Shown here in pieces: positions 21,916 through 31,723 of a DNA stretch of 41,956 nt. The position numbers and the translations under genes were made by a program. The notes under the pieces are model-generated. The model did no database searches, was not told where the DNA came from, and saw only the letters and a list, made by a program, of their open reading frames with translations. This stretch comes from JBOGEB01 sp050743125 (GTDB taxonomy: Bacteria > Actinomycetota > Nitriliruptoria > Euzebyales > Egibacteraceae), in assembly GCA_050743125.1 (NCBI GenBank), contig JBOGEB010000014.1:1-41956 (forward strand), written 5' to 3'. Position 1 is the first letter of the stretch; each line of letters opens with the position of its first letter.

Positions 21916-24789
21916 ATGCCCGGCCTGTCGACGCCACTACACCTGGCTGCGAGTTTGCTCGCGTTGGCCACTGCCGTTGGTCTGGCGATCGTGGCCGGGG
22001 TGAACGCTGGGCGGGCACGCTTCGCGGACGCCTGGTTCCTCGTCCTGGTCGCCCTGGGTGCGCTCACGTTCGCGGCGGGCAATGCCCTGGCGGGGGCGCT
22101 GGTGGACGGCGCGGGGGAGGTGGTTCCGTGGCTGCGCGCGGCTGGCCTCGCCCTGATCGCGCTCGGCCTGTCGTCGCGCAGGCTTGGGAGGCTCGCAGGC
22201 GCGGTGACGCTCGGCGCGGCGGCGCTTGTCCCGGTCGCGCTGATCCCGATCGCGCTCGGACCGCTCGCCTCTACCGCTGGAGCGCTCTCACCGCCCGCGT
22301 CGCCCGGCCCGGTCGCGTTCGCCCAGCCCGCGTCCCTGGTCGCGGTGGTCGCGGGCGGGGTAGGCGCGCTGCGTGGGTTCTTGGGGGGAGGGCGGACAGC
22401 GCTGGTCGGGATCGCGCTCGTGTCCTGGGGGGCGGTCGAGGTCCTTGCGCTGTACTCGCCGTCCGGGGCGGCATGGATGACGCTGGCCGGCGCGGCGGCG
22501 CTGGGCGGGTGGCTGTGGCAGGCGAGCCAGCGGTGGCTGCTCGCGAAGTTCGTCACCGCGTTCGTCGCCGCGCTCCTCGCGGTGGTCGTGCTGCTCGCGA
22601 CCGTGCTGTCCAGCGTGGGGACGAGCCAGCTCGTGTCCAGCCAGCTTGGCCGCCTCCGCGACTTCAGCCAGCAGCTGGCCAGCCAGGTTGCCGAGGACTG
22701 GCCGAAGGACGCGATCCGCAGCGCGCGCGCGGTCAGCCCAGCCGGTGGGCGGTTCCTCGCGCTACGGAACCGTGACGTCACGCAGCTCGCGAGCCTGTAC
22801 GACCTGTCGTTCGCGAGCCAGGACTTCTTCCTCACCCTCGACGGGTCTGGCCGGCCGATCAACTCCTACGCGCCTGAACCCCCCTTGGTGACGCCGTCGT
22901 TCCTCCTGTCGATCAGCGGTTCCGACCTCGTCGCGTCCCTGCTCAAGGACACGAAGGCAGGTGGCAGGCTCGTCACGATCGGCGGGGAGCTGGTGGCGCT
23001 CGGCGGGGTCCGCCTGCTGCCCGAGAACCCGCGAGCGGGGGACGGGGCGCGGGGCGTGCTGGTGACCGGCCGGCGGGTGGATCAGCTGTGGGCAGCCAGC
23101 GAGGCCGCGGCACGTGGTGTCGGGCTCGTCGTCGAGGTCGGCGGCCGGGTCGCGACCGTGTCACCGGACCTGCCTGCGGCGCAGCTCGTGCCGCCGGGCG
23201 CGCCCTCGTCGCCGAGCGTGGTCCAAGTGGGATCGCGGACGTTCTATCGTGCGGGCACGCCCGTGGTCGAGCCTGGGACCGGACAGCTGGTGGGCCGGGT
23301 GTTCGCCATCGGCACCGCAGACGCGCTTGCCGACCTCCAGCGTGACCAGGCGAGACGGCTGTTCCTGCTCGCGCTGCTCGGCGCGGTCTTTGCGGCCTGC
23401 GCCGCCGCGCTCGTCAGCCGCCGGCTCGTCGCGCCGATCCGCAGTCTCACCGCGGCGGCAGCGGCGGTGAGAGAGGGAAACCTCGACGCCCGTCCGCGGA
23501 TCGAGTCGAGGGACGAGGTCGGCGACCTCGGGCGGACGTTCAACGAGATGACCGCCTCGCTTGCCGCCCAGTCGGCGCAGCTGCGGGAGGCGGCAACCGT
23601 GCAGGGGCGGCTCCGCGCCCGTCTGGAGGCGCTGACCGCGTCGATGAGCGACGCGCTTGTCGCCGTGGACAGCGACGGGAAGATCATCACGTTCAACCCC
23701 GCTGCCGAGCGGCTGGTGGGCCGGGACGTCGCCGACGTGACCGGGCTGCCGCTCGGCGAGGTGCTCGTCGGGCGGGGGCCAGGCGACGTCGATGCCGCCG
23801 ACGCCCTCGGCGAGCCCGACGGGCAGGAGGTCATCGCCGCTCAGGTGCTGCTCAGGGCTCCCCAGGGTCGATGGATCCCGACCTCTGTGACCGCCGCGCC
23901 CGTGCGGGACTCGGGCGGCAGGGTGCTCGGGCGGGTGTTCGTCTTGAGGGACGTGACCCGTGAGGCTGAGCTCGAGCGGATGAAGACTGAGTTCCTTGCC
24001 AACGTCAGCCACGAGCTCCGTACGCCGCTGACCCCGATTCGCGGCTACGCGGAGGTGCTCGCCCGGCGGGAGGTCGGCCGCGAGTCCACGCGCAGGTTCG
24101 CCGAGCAGATCCTCACCTCGACCGGCCGTCTCGAGCGGATCGTCGGGATGATCGTGGAGTTCGCGGCGCTCGACAGCGGGCGCCTCGCACCGAAGCCGGA
24201 GCCGGTGGACCTGGGCATGCTGGTCGCCGACGTGCTCGATACCTGGCGGGACCGGGACAGTGAGCGGCAGTTTCTCCGGCGGATCCCGACGAGCTTGCCG
24301 CCCGTGCTCGTCGACCGCGCGATGCTCAGCCGTTGCCTCGACGAGCTGCTCGACAACGCGGTGAAGTTCTCGCCGGGCGGTGAGCCCGTCGTGGTCAGCG
24401 CGGCGCTTGAGCCCGGTGACCTTGTGAGGGGGAACGAGGGAACGCCCCCGAAGGCGCGGCTCGTCCGGCTGTCCGTGCGCGACCGGGGCGTCGGCATCGA
24501 GCCAGAGACCGCAGTCAGGGTGTTCAGCGACTTCTACCAGGTCGACGGGACCGAGACCCGGCACTTCGGCGGGCTGGGGCTGGGACTCGCGCTCGTCCGC
24601 CGGATCTTGGACGGTCTCGACGGCGACGCGCGGGTCGAGTCAGAGGTCGGGAAGGGCTCCGTCTTTCATTTGCTGCTGCCCGTGGCCGAGACCCAGGCGC
24701 TCGGAGTCAGCACGGACGGGTCAGCGCCGGATGCGGCCGTGACCAGCCCGGCGCCAGACGAGGACGTGCGCTCCCGGCGCGGGGCCTGA
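21916..24789 (+). CDS. Large membrane sensor histidine kinase (multi-TM, extracytoplasmic sensor, HAMP, PAS, HisKA, HATPase)
   Basis: A 957-residue kinase. Residues 1-225 contain about seven membrane helices of unknown type. A further helix (LLAKFVTAFVAALLAVVVLL, about 210-240) precedes an extracytoplasmic sensor of some 240 residues (about 240-480), then a helix (LFLLALLGAVFAACAAALV), HAMP (about 502-555), PAS (about 575-690), HisKA with His near 699 (FLANVSHELRTPLTPIRGY), and HATPase_c with N-box ELLDNAVKFSPGG, G1 RDRGVGIEPE and G2 HFGGLGLGLALV. Within the ATPase domain the loop RGNEGTPPKA is encoded by a palindromic insert. No response regulator is adjacent. ATG 21916 follows a -10 box; an ATG 96 bp earlier is rejected. 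Confidence 0.92.
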   Translation: MPGLSTPLHLAASLLALATAVGLAIVAGVNAGRARFADAWFLVLVALGALTFAAGNALAGALVDGAGEVVPWLRAAGLALIALGLSSRRLGRLAGAVTLGAAALVPVALIPIALGPLASTAGALSPPASPGPVAFAQPASLVAVVAGGVGALRGFLGGGRTALVGIALVSWGAVEVLALYSPSGAAWMTLAGAAALGGWLWQASQRWLLAKFVTAFVAALLAVVVLLATVLSSVGTSQLVSSQLGRLRDFSQQLASQVAEDWPKDAIRSARAVSPAGGRFLALRNRDVTQLASLYDLSFASQDFFLTLDGSGRPINSYAPEPPLVTPSFLLSISGSDLVASLLKDTKAGGRLVTIGGELVALGGVRLLPENPRAGDGARGVLVTGRRVDQLWAASEAAARGVGLVVEVGGRVATVSPDLPAAQLVPPGAPSSPSVVQVGSRTFYRAGTPVVEPGTGQLVGRVFAIGTADALADLQRDQARRLFLLALLGAVFAACAAALVSRRLVAPIRSLTAAAAAVREGNLDARPRIESRDEVGDLGRTFNEMTASLAAQSAQLREAATVQGRLRARLEALTASMSDALVAVDSDGKIITFNPAAERLVGRDVADVTGLPLGEVLVGRGPGDVDAADALGEPDGQEVIAAQVLLRAPQGRWIPTSVTAAPVRDSGGRVLGRVFVLRDVTREAELERMKTEFLANVSHELRTPLTPIRGYAEVLARREVGRESTRRFAEQILTSTGRLERIVGMIVEFAALDSGRLAPKPEPVDLGMLVADVLDTWRDRDSERQFLRRIPTSLPPVLVDRAMLSRCLDELLDNAVKFSPGGEPVVVSAALEPGDLVRGNEGTPPKARLVRLSVRDRGVGIEPETAVRVFSDFYQVDGTETRHFGGLGLGLALVRRILDGLDGDARVESEVGKGSVFHLLLPVAETQALGVSTDGSAPDAAVTSPAPDEDVRSRRGA
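24426..24453 (+). repeat. Coding palindromic insert in the large kinase
   Basis: A G5-AACGAGGGAACG-C5 element encoding GNEGTPP inside the HATPase domain, in a surface loop before LVRLSVRDRG. Layout and encoded TPP match the inserts in moaE and the S9 peptidase, though the central bases differ. Confidence 0.5.
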
Positions 24790-24833
24790 TTGGCTGAGAT
24801 CGTCGCGAATCGCGCAGGTTTGCCCGGAATACC

Positions 24834-24864
24834 AGGCTGATCCCGCACAGTGCGGGACCAGCCT
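24834..24864 (+). terminator. Hairpin terminator after the large kinase
   Basis: AGGCTGATCCCGCA pairs with TGCGGGACCAGCCT (one mismatch) over a 3-base loop, followed by TCATCCGCTTT. It separates the kinase from the FecR-domain gene. Confidence 0.65.
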
Positions 24865-24874
24865 TCATCCGCTT

Positions 24875-24880
24875 TAGGAT
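24875..24880 (+). promoter_or_regulatory. -10 box (TAGGAT) for the FecR-domain gene
   Basis: TAGGAT lies 9 bases before ATG 24890, right after the terminator, so the gene has its own, nearly leaderless promoter. Confidence 0.45.
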
Positions 24881-24889
24881 GAGCCACCT

Positions 24890-25984
24890 ATGGCTCGTAT
24901 CGTTGATCCGCCCGCGCAGGGTCACGAGACATGGCTGGCTGCTCGTATGCGCGCGCTGCGCCGGATCGTCAGCGGGCGGTTGCAAGGACGCAGGTTCTTG
25001 ACGCTGGTCGTTGTGCTCGTGCTTACGGCCATGCTCGGCGGGGCGGTCCTCTTGAGCGGGTTGGGGAACCGGCTCCGGCACGGCGTTTCGGCGCAGGTGG
25101 TCAGCGGTGACACGCTCGAGACGGCGGGCGAGCGTGGATGGGTGCCGCTCGGCGTGGGCGACGATGTCCCTGATGGGGCGCGGATCAGAACTGGCGGCAG
25201 CGGGATCCGGCTTGAGCTCCGCGACGGGCAGGTCTGGCTCGGTCCCGATGCCGCGGCGAGAGTCTCCTCCCAGCAGGTCGACCTCATCCGCGGCGAGGCG
25301 ATGGTGGTCACCCCGGAGGGCGGCGAGCTCAGCGCGCATTGGGCGGACGTTGCGGTGTCGGGTCGCGGGATCTTCCGCCTGACACCGGGCGTGGACCCAC
25401 GCGTCGGGGTGTATGCCGGTACCGTGCGCGTCCGCCGTCCGGCCGAGTCCCGGCCGGTCGGGGCATTGGAGCAGCTGGGCTTGTCGACCCGCCGCCTTCC
25501 GGTCAACCCCGCCCCGCTCGCCTACCGAGTTCAGGATGCATGGGACCGTGAGCTGCTCGGGCAGGCGGTCGCTTTCGACGCCGAGCTCGAGCGCATCGCC
25601 CGCGGCATCGACGTGAAGTTTGCGCTCGGGGCGAAACCCCCGGAGTTCTACCGGGCCTTCAAGGCTGTTGACGATGCGACGATCCCGATCCTGCGGTCCA
25701 CTGCCCGCACAATCACGCCCGACGGTCAGTTCGGGCCGGCGTCTGACGTGCTCGTCACGCTGTTCGTCGCCAAGGCCGCCGCCGAGGTGACCGGCAAGCC
25801 GCTGCCGGCCGCTGCCGCCCAGACCGCGACGTGGCGCGCGGAGGGTGCCCGATGGGGCCTGGTGGCGATGCGCTTCGGCGTCACCGCGTCCGACTTCGCC
25901 GAGACCGTCGACCTCTCGCAGATCGACCGGCTCACGCGGGCGCCGCTCCTGATCGCGGGTCGGGGGGGCGCCGCGCCGTCCTGA
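24890..25984 (+). CDS. Membrane-anchored FecR-domain protein
   Basis: A 364-residue protein with a cytoplasmic N-terminus, one membrane helix (about 38-60, FLTLVVVLVLTAMLGGAVLL) and an extracytoplasmic part. Residues about 75-175 match the FecR domain: QVVSGDTLETAGERGWVPL, DGARIRTGGSGIRLELRDG, VWLGPDAAARV, VDLIRGEAMV and GIFRLTPGVDPRVGVYAGTV. The rest is a helical domain of about 190 residues with no recognised family. FecR domains transmit signals or act as structural beta domains; no ECF sigma factor is nearby, so a classical FecIR role is unlikely. Confidence 0.8.
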   Translation: MARIVDPPAQGHETWLAARMRALRRIVSGRLQGRRFLTLVVVLVLTAMLGGAVLLSGLGNRLRHGVSAQVVSGDTLETAGERGWVPLGVGDDVPDGARIRTGGSGIRLELRDGQVWLGPDAAARVSSQQVDLIRGEAMVVTPEGGELSAHWADVAVSGRGIFRLTPGVDPRVGVYAGTVRVRRPAESRPVGALEQLGLSTRRLPVNPAPLAYRVQDAWDRELLGQAVAFDAELERIARGIDVKFALGAKPPEFYRAFKAVDDATIPILRSTARTITPDGQFGPASDVLVTLFVAKAAAEVTGKPLPAAAAQTATWRAEGARWGLVAMRFGVTASDFAETVDLSQIDRLTRAPLLIAGRGGAAPS

Positions 25985-26134
25985 GCCCCGGCTGCCCTTG
26001 GTGGTGCCTCCCCAGGAAGCCCAAAGGACGATGAATTGGCCACCGTGAGCGGATTACGATAGAAAACCCCTAATGGCCAGATTACAGACATACTGAACAA
26101 ACCTACTGCTGCCCGCCAGACGAGAGGAGCCTCC

Positions 26135-26830
26135 ATGCTCACACCGGAAGAGATTCAGGCGCGCGAGTTCCTCGTGTCGCTGCGCGGTTATGACCGAGAC
26201 GAGGTACACAGCTTCCTCGAAGAGACCGCACAGCAGATCCGTGATCTCCAGTCACAGCTCGAAAGCCTGCAAGCGGGGCGACCGCTGGTTCAGGCGCCCG
26301 AGGGAACCCCGGTGCCTGAGCTGATGCGGTCTTTGCAGTCCTCAGCCGACCCGAAGCCGTTCTTCGAGGACCTCGGTCAGACGACCCAGCGAATCGTGGA
26401 GGCAGCCTACGAGTCGGCCGCCGAGATCCAGCGCAGGGCCCGCGGCAGGGCCGACCGCGAGCTCGCCGACGCCCGTAGCCAGGCGGAGAAGCTCGTCAAC
26501 GAGGGCCAGCGCCGCCGTGAGGTCATCGAGGGCCTCGTGGAGATGCTTGAGGAGCGGCGCGCTGCGCTTGCCGAGGACCTGCGAGGGGTCGGGAGGACCG
26601 TTGAGCAGATGCTCGCCGACTTCTTCGCGCCGCGGGGGGAGGTGGCCCAGCTCACCGAGCTGGACGAGCGCTGGGCGCTCGAGGAGGACGGCCTCGACGA
26701 GGCCGAGCTGGCCGCCGCTGCCGAGGTGTCCGAACGCGCGCCTGTCGCGCAACCGGTGGTCGGGGTGACGGAGCTCGCCGAGGTGGAGGGCGAGACCTCC
26801 CAGGTCAGCCGAGGGGTTCGTCTCGCCTGA
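26135..26830 (+). CDS. DivIVA-domain coiled-coil protein
   Basis: A 231-residue protein beginning with the DivIVA membrane-curvature-binding segment MLTPEEIQAREFLVSLRGYD, then DEVHSFLEETAQQIRDL, followed by a long coiled coil (about 90-165, AAEIQRRARGRADRELADAR) and an acidic, disordered tail. DivIVA proteins mark poles and septa and recruit growth machinery. It is shorter and has a more variable second half than Wag31-type proteins, so it is probably a DivIVA-domain relative rather than the essential one. AGGAG lies six bases before ATG 26135. The upstream 150 bp are AT-rich and probably hold the promoter. Confidence 0.88.
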   Translation: MLTPEEIQAREFLVSLRGYDRDEVHSFLEETAQQIRDLQSQLESLQAGRPLVQAPEGTPVPELMRSLQSSADPKPFFEDLGQTTQRIVEAAYESAAEIQRRARGRADRELADARSQAEKLVNEGQRRREVIEGLVEMLEERRAALAEDLRGVGRTVEQMLADFFAPRGEVAQLTELDERWALEEDGLDEAELAAAAEVSERAPVAQPVVGVTELAEVEGETSQVSRGVRLA

Positions 26831-27044
26831 GCAGGTATTTTCGGATCAGCAGCGGTCGTGTTTCTTGCAAACGTGCTTGAGAGCTGTCTTGGCGAGTCAC
26901 GATCTTCCAAGTGCTGATGCCGTGTTGTTTCATGAGAGTTGATGCAGTTTCGGATGACAAGGGCCGGCCGCAACCGCGCGCCGTACGCCCGGCCGCCGAG
27001 CTGCTCGAATATGTTCTCCAGACATGCGAGGTGCAAGGGCGGTC
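26831..27044. other. AT-richer spacer and promoter of the UPF0182 gene
   Basis: About 210 bp without a gene. A -10-like TATGTT lies at 27010-27015, 8 bases before an in-frame ATG at 27024. Confidence 0.3.
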
Positions 27045-29942
27045 ATGACGCTGCGCCAGGAGCTGCGACGCCGCTGGTGGCTTGTGCTGCTCGCCGTCGT
27101 CGTGCTGGTCCTGCTGTTCGGCACGCGGATCAGCACCTTCTACACCGACGCGCTGTGGTACGACAGCGTGGGTTTCGGCGTCGTGTTCTGGCGGCTGGTG
27201 GGCATCAAGATCGGCCTCGGCGCCGTCGCGGGGCTGGGCGTGGCGCTGCTGCTCGGCGGCAACCTCCTGCTTGCGCGGCGGCTCGCGCCGCCCTACCGCA
27301 TCCCGTCCCAGGGCGAGCAGGCGGTCGAACGCTACCGGCAGACGATCGAGGGCGCCGCCAGGCCGCTGCTCATCGGGGTCGGGGTGGCATTCGGGCTGCT
27401 CTCGGGCGCCGCGATGCTCCAGCAGTGGAAGACGTTCCTGCTCTGGGTGAACGCGGCGTCGTTCGGGATCAAGGACCCGCAGTTCGGCCTGGACCTCGGC
27501 TTCTTCGTGTTCCGGCTGCCGTTCCTCGAGCTCGTGAACTCGTGGCTGTTCACGGCGCTCGCGCTGACGATCGTGCTCACGGCGCTCGCGCACTACGTGT
27601 ACGGGGGGATCCGGCCGCAGGCGCCCGGCCAGAAGATCACCCCGCTCGCGAACGTCCACCTGTCGGTGCTGCTCGCGCTCCTCGTCGCGGTTCGGGCATG
27701 GGGCTTCTGGCTGGACCGGTACCTGCTGAGCTACTCCCAGCGGGGCGGCATCACGGGGCTGTCCTACACGGACGTGAACGCCCAGCTGCGGGCGTACCAG
27801 CTCCTCACCGTGATCGCCGCCGTGTGCGTGGTGCTGTTCTGTGTGAACATCCGCGTCCGCGGGTGGCTGCTCCCGTCGTCCGGCGTCGCGATTCTCCTCG
27901 TCGCCGCCGTGCTCCTCGCCGGGATCTACCCGGCGGTCATCCAGCGGCTGCAGGTCGCCCCGCAGCAGCTCCGCCGCGAGGAGCAGTACATCACGCGGAA
28001 CCTGCGGCTCACCCGGTTCGCCTACAGGATCGACGGCGACCACGTGAGCTACGAGCCGTTCACGGCCGCGGACGAGCTCGGCGCGGACGGGGTCGCGGCG
28101 AACGCCAAGACCCTCGAGTCCGTCCGGCTGTGGGACCCGACGACGCTGGAGACGGTCTACGACCAGGTCCAGACGTTTCGGCCGTTCTACGACTTTCGCG
28201 ACGTCGACACCGACCGGTACCTGATCGACGGCGAGCCGCGCCAGGTGATGGTCTCGGTGCGGGAGCTCGGCAGCCTGACCGACAAGGCCAGGACCTGGCA
28301 GAACCAGGCGCTCACGTTCACGCACGGGTACGGGTACGTGGCCTCGGGGGTCAGCACCGCGGCGCCCAACGGGCAGCCGGACTTCCTTGTGCGGGACATC
28401 CCGCTCGACGGCGTGGCGGCGGTGAAGGTCGACAACCCGCGCGTGTACTTCGGTGAGGTGGGCCGCCAGTCTCCGTACTCGGTCATCGGCACGGCGCAGG
28501 ACGAGTTCGACTACCCCGTCGGCGACAAGGACGCGACGTTCCGGTACGACGGCAAGGACGGCGTGCTGTTGTCCTCGCCGCTCCGGCGGGTGGCGTTCGC
28601 CTTCCGCTTCGGCGAGCCGAACATCGTCCTGTCCAACCTGATCGGCGGTGACTCGCGGATCCTGCTCCGCCGTAACGTGAGGGAGCGGGTGCGGGTGGCC
28701 GCGCCCTTCCTCGACTGGGACGACGACCCGTATCCCGTCGCCATCGACGGGCGGATCAAGTGGATCATCGACGCCTACACGACCACCGACATGGTGCCCT
28801 ACTCCGAGCGCAAGGATCTCGCCGACCTCACGCTCTCCGCGCAGCGGATCCTCGTGCGCCAGCAGCAGCCGACGGGGCAGATCCAGCTCGTCCCGCAGGT
28901 CCAGCTGGTCCCCGGGCTCCGCGGTCGCGCGAACTACATCCGCAACAGCGTGAAGGCGGTCGTGGACGCCTACGACGGCACGGTGTCCTTCTACGTCACC
29001 GACCCCGCCGACCCGCTGATCCGGGCGTGGGGCCAGGCGTTCCCCGGGATCCTGCGGCCGGTCGAGCAGGCGGGCGCGCAGCTGCGGGCACACTTCCGCT
29101 ACCCCGAGGATCTGTTCACGGTCCAGGCGGCCATGCTGCGCGCCTACCACATCCAGGATGCGGGGCCGTTCTTCAGGGGAGACGACGTCTGGGCCATTCC
29201 GAAGGACCTTGCCTTCGCGGAGAACCAGGAGAAGGCATCGGCGGGCTCGGACCGCCAGCGCGACCTCCCGCCCACTTACCAGCTCCTGCGGCTGCCCGGC
29301 GAGCAGCAGGAGCAGTTCGCGCTCGTCGGGCCGTTCACGCCCGCCGGCCGCCAGAACCTCTCCGCGTATGTCGCGGGCACGGTCGACGTTGACGGCAAGG
29401 GCCGTCTGCGGGTCCTGCGGATGCCGCCGAGCAAGACGGTGTTCGGCCCCGAGCAGGTCTACGCGCGGATCAATCAGAACATCGAGGTGTCCAAAGAGAT
29501 CACGCTGCTGAACCAGTCGGGGTCGCAGGTCATCCGGGGCAACCTCATCGTCGTCCCGGTCGCGGACTCGCTGCTCTACATCGAGCCGCTGTTCCTCCGC
29601 GGGAGCCAGGGCTCCAACATCCCCGAGCTGCGCCGCGTCGTGCTCGTCCTCGGCGAGAAGGTCGTCATGGGGGACCGTCTGGACGACGCGCTCCAGCTGC
29701 TGTTCGGCCAGCGAGTGTCAGGGATCCAGGGCCCGCCTGCCCCCGGGCAGCCGCCGGTCATCGGGGCGGCGTCGGACCCGCGTGTCGCGGCGCTGATCCG
29801 CCAGGCGCTCGACGCGTTCGCCGCCGCCGACCAAGCCCTGCGCGGCGGCGACCTCGGCGCCTACCAGCTAAAGACCCGCGCCGCTCAGACCGCCCTGCAA
29901 CAGGCCCAGCGCCTCATCGAACGCACCCCGCCAGCGCCGTAG
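27045..29942 (+). CDS. UPF0182 family membrane protein
   Basis: A 965-residue protein of the UPF0182 family, widespread in Actinobacteria and cyanobacteria and of unknown function. The first 310 residues contain seven membrane helices (WWLVLLAVVVLVLLFG first) with the family blocks FYTDALWYDSVGF, DPQFGLDLGFFVFRLPF and SYTDVNAQLRAYQ. A large soluble domain, probably extracytoplasmic, follows (RNLRLTRFAYRID; VYFGEVGRQSPYSVIGT; DWDDDPYPVAIDGRIKWI) and ends with a short helical segment. ATG 27045 has a fair ribosome site (AAGGG); ATG 27024 with a leaderless start is the alternative and would add seven residues. Confidence 0.93.
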   Translation: MTLRQELRRRWWLVLLAVVVLVLLFGTRISTFYTDALWYDSVGFGVVFWRLVGIKIGLGAVAGLGVALLLGGNLLLARRLAPPYRIPSQGEQAVERYRQTIEGAARPLLIGVGVAFGLLSGAAMLQQWKTFLLWVNAASFGIKDPQFGLDLGFFVFRLPFLELVNSWLFTALALTIVLTALAHYVYGGIRPQAPGQKITPLANVHLSVLLALLVAVRAWGFWLDRYLLSYSQRGGITGLSYTDVNAQLRAYQLLTVIAAVCVVLFCVNIRVRGWLLPSSGVAILLVAAVLLAGIYPAVIQRLQVAPQQLRREEQYITRNLRLTRFAYRIDGDHVSYEPFTAADELGADGVAANAKTLESVRLWDPTTLETVYDQVQTFRPFYDFRDVDTDRYLIDGEPRQVMVSVRELGSLTDKARTWQNQALTFTHGYGYVASGVSTAAPNGQPDFLVRDIPLDGVAAVKVDNPRVYFGEVGRQSPYSVIGTAQDEFDYPVGDKDATFRYDGKDGVLLSSPLRRVAFAFRFGEPNIVLSNLIGGDSRILLRRNVRERVRVAAPFLDWDDDPYPVAIDGRIKWIIDAYTTTDMVPYSERKDLADLTLSAQRILVRQQQPTGQIQLVPQVQLVPGLRGRANYIRNSVKAVVDAYDGTVSFYVTDPADPLIRAWGQAFPGILRPVEQAGAQLRAHFRYPEDLFTVQAAMLRAYHIQDAGPFFRGDDVWAIPKDLAFAENQEKASAGSDRQRDLPPTYQLLRLPGEQQEQFALVGPFTPAGRQNLSAYVAGTVDVDGKGRLRVLRMPPSKTVFGPEQVYARINQNIEVSKEITLLNQSGSQVIRGNLIVVPVADSLLYIEPLFLRGSQGSNIPELRRVVLVLGEKVVMGDRLDDALQLLFGQRVSGIQGPPAPGQPPVIGAASDPRVAALIRQALDAFAAADQALRGGDLGAYQLKTRAAQTALQQAQRLIERTPPAP

Positions 29943-29952
29943 GGCAGGGGCT

Positions 29953-29973
29953 CGGGCGCCTTTGCGGCGCCCG
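29953..29973 (+). terminator. Hairpin terminator after the UPF0182 gene
   Basis: CGGGCGCC-TTTGC-GGCGCCCG, an 8-bp perfect stem 11 bp after the stop codon. Confidence 0.65.
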
Positions 29974-29984
29974 CCTCCCACCGC

Positions 29985-29990
29985 TACCAT
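29985..29990 (+). promoter_or_regulatory. -10 box for tRNA-fMet
   Basis: TACCAT ends six bases before the first base of the tRNA, the normal spacing for a transcription start at or just before the mature 5' end. Confidence 0.5.
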
Positions 29991-29996
29991 CTTGGG

Positions 29997-30073
29997 CGCG
30001 AGGTGGAGCAGTTCGGTAGCTCGCCGGGCTCATAACCCGGAGGTCGCAGGTTCAAATCCTGCCCTCGCAACCA
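29997..30073 (+). tRNA. Initiator tRNA-fMet (anticodon CAT)
   Basis: A 77-base cloverleaf. The acceptor stem is CGCGAGG with CCTCGCA: six pairs plus a C1-A72 mismatch, the hallmark of bacterial initiator tRNA. The anticodon stem has CCGGG/CCCGG (three G-C pairs next to the loop) with loop CTCATAA, anticodon at 30031-30033. The T arm is GCAGG-TTCAAAT-CCTGC. CCA is encoded (30071-30073). Confidence 0.95.
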
Positions 30074-30179
30074 AGAATCTCAGGTCAAAAGCTCTTCCGT
30101 TTGGCTTAAGGGGCTGTCCTCAACCCTCTGGCGGCGCGGGCACGTCCGTCACGAGGATCACAAGCCGACCCGCGGCCAT

Positions 30180-30185
30180 TACACT
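30180..30185 (+). promoter_or_regulatory. -10 box (TACACT) upstream of ffh
   Basis: TACACT lies 52 bases before the ffh start, giving a normal leader. The leader contains CGCGTCCCACCCTT and a second near-copy of it (about 30186-30215). Confidence 0.4.
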
Positions 30186-30237
30186 CGCGTCCCACCCTTC
30201 ACGCGTCCCACCCTTAAAGGGACCCAAGGACAAAACC

Positions 30238-31713
<1,476 letters not shown>

Positions 31714-31723
31714 GGGTCGTCCG

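Noticed and set aside
30074..30237. A second tRNA or a small RNA between tRNA-fMet and ffh.
   Set aside because: No cloverleaf or terminator is visible; the stretch is explained as the ffh promoter and leader with a short direct repeat.
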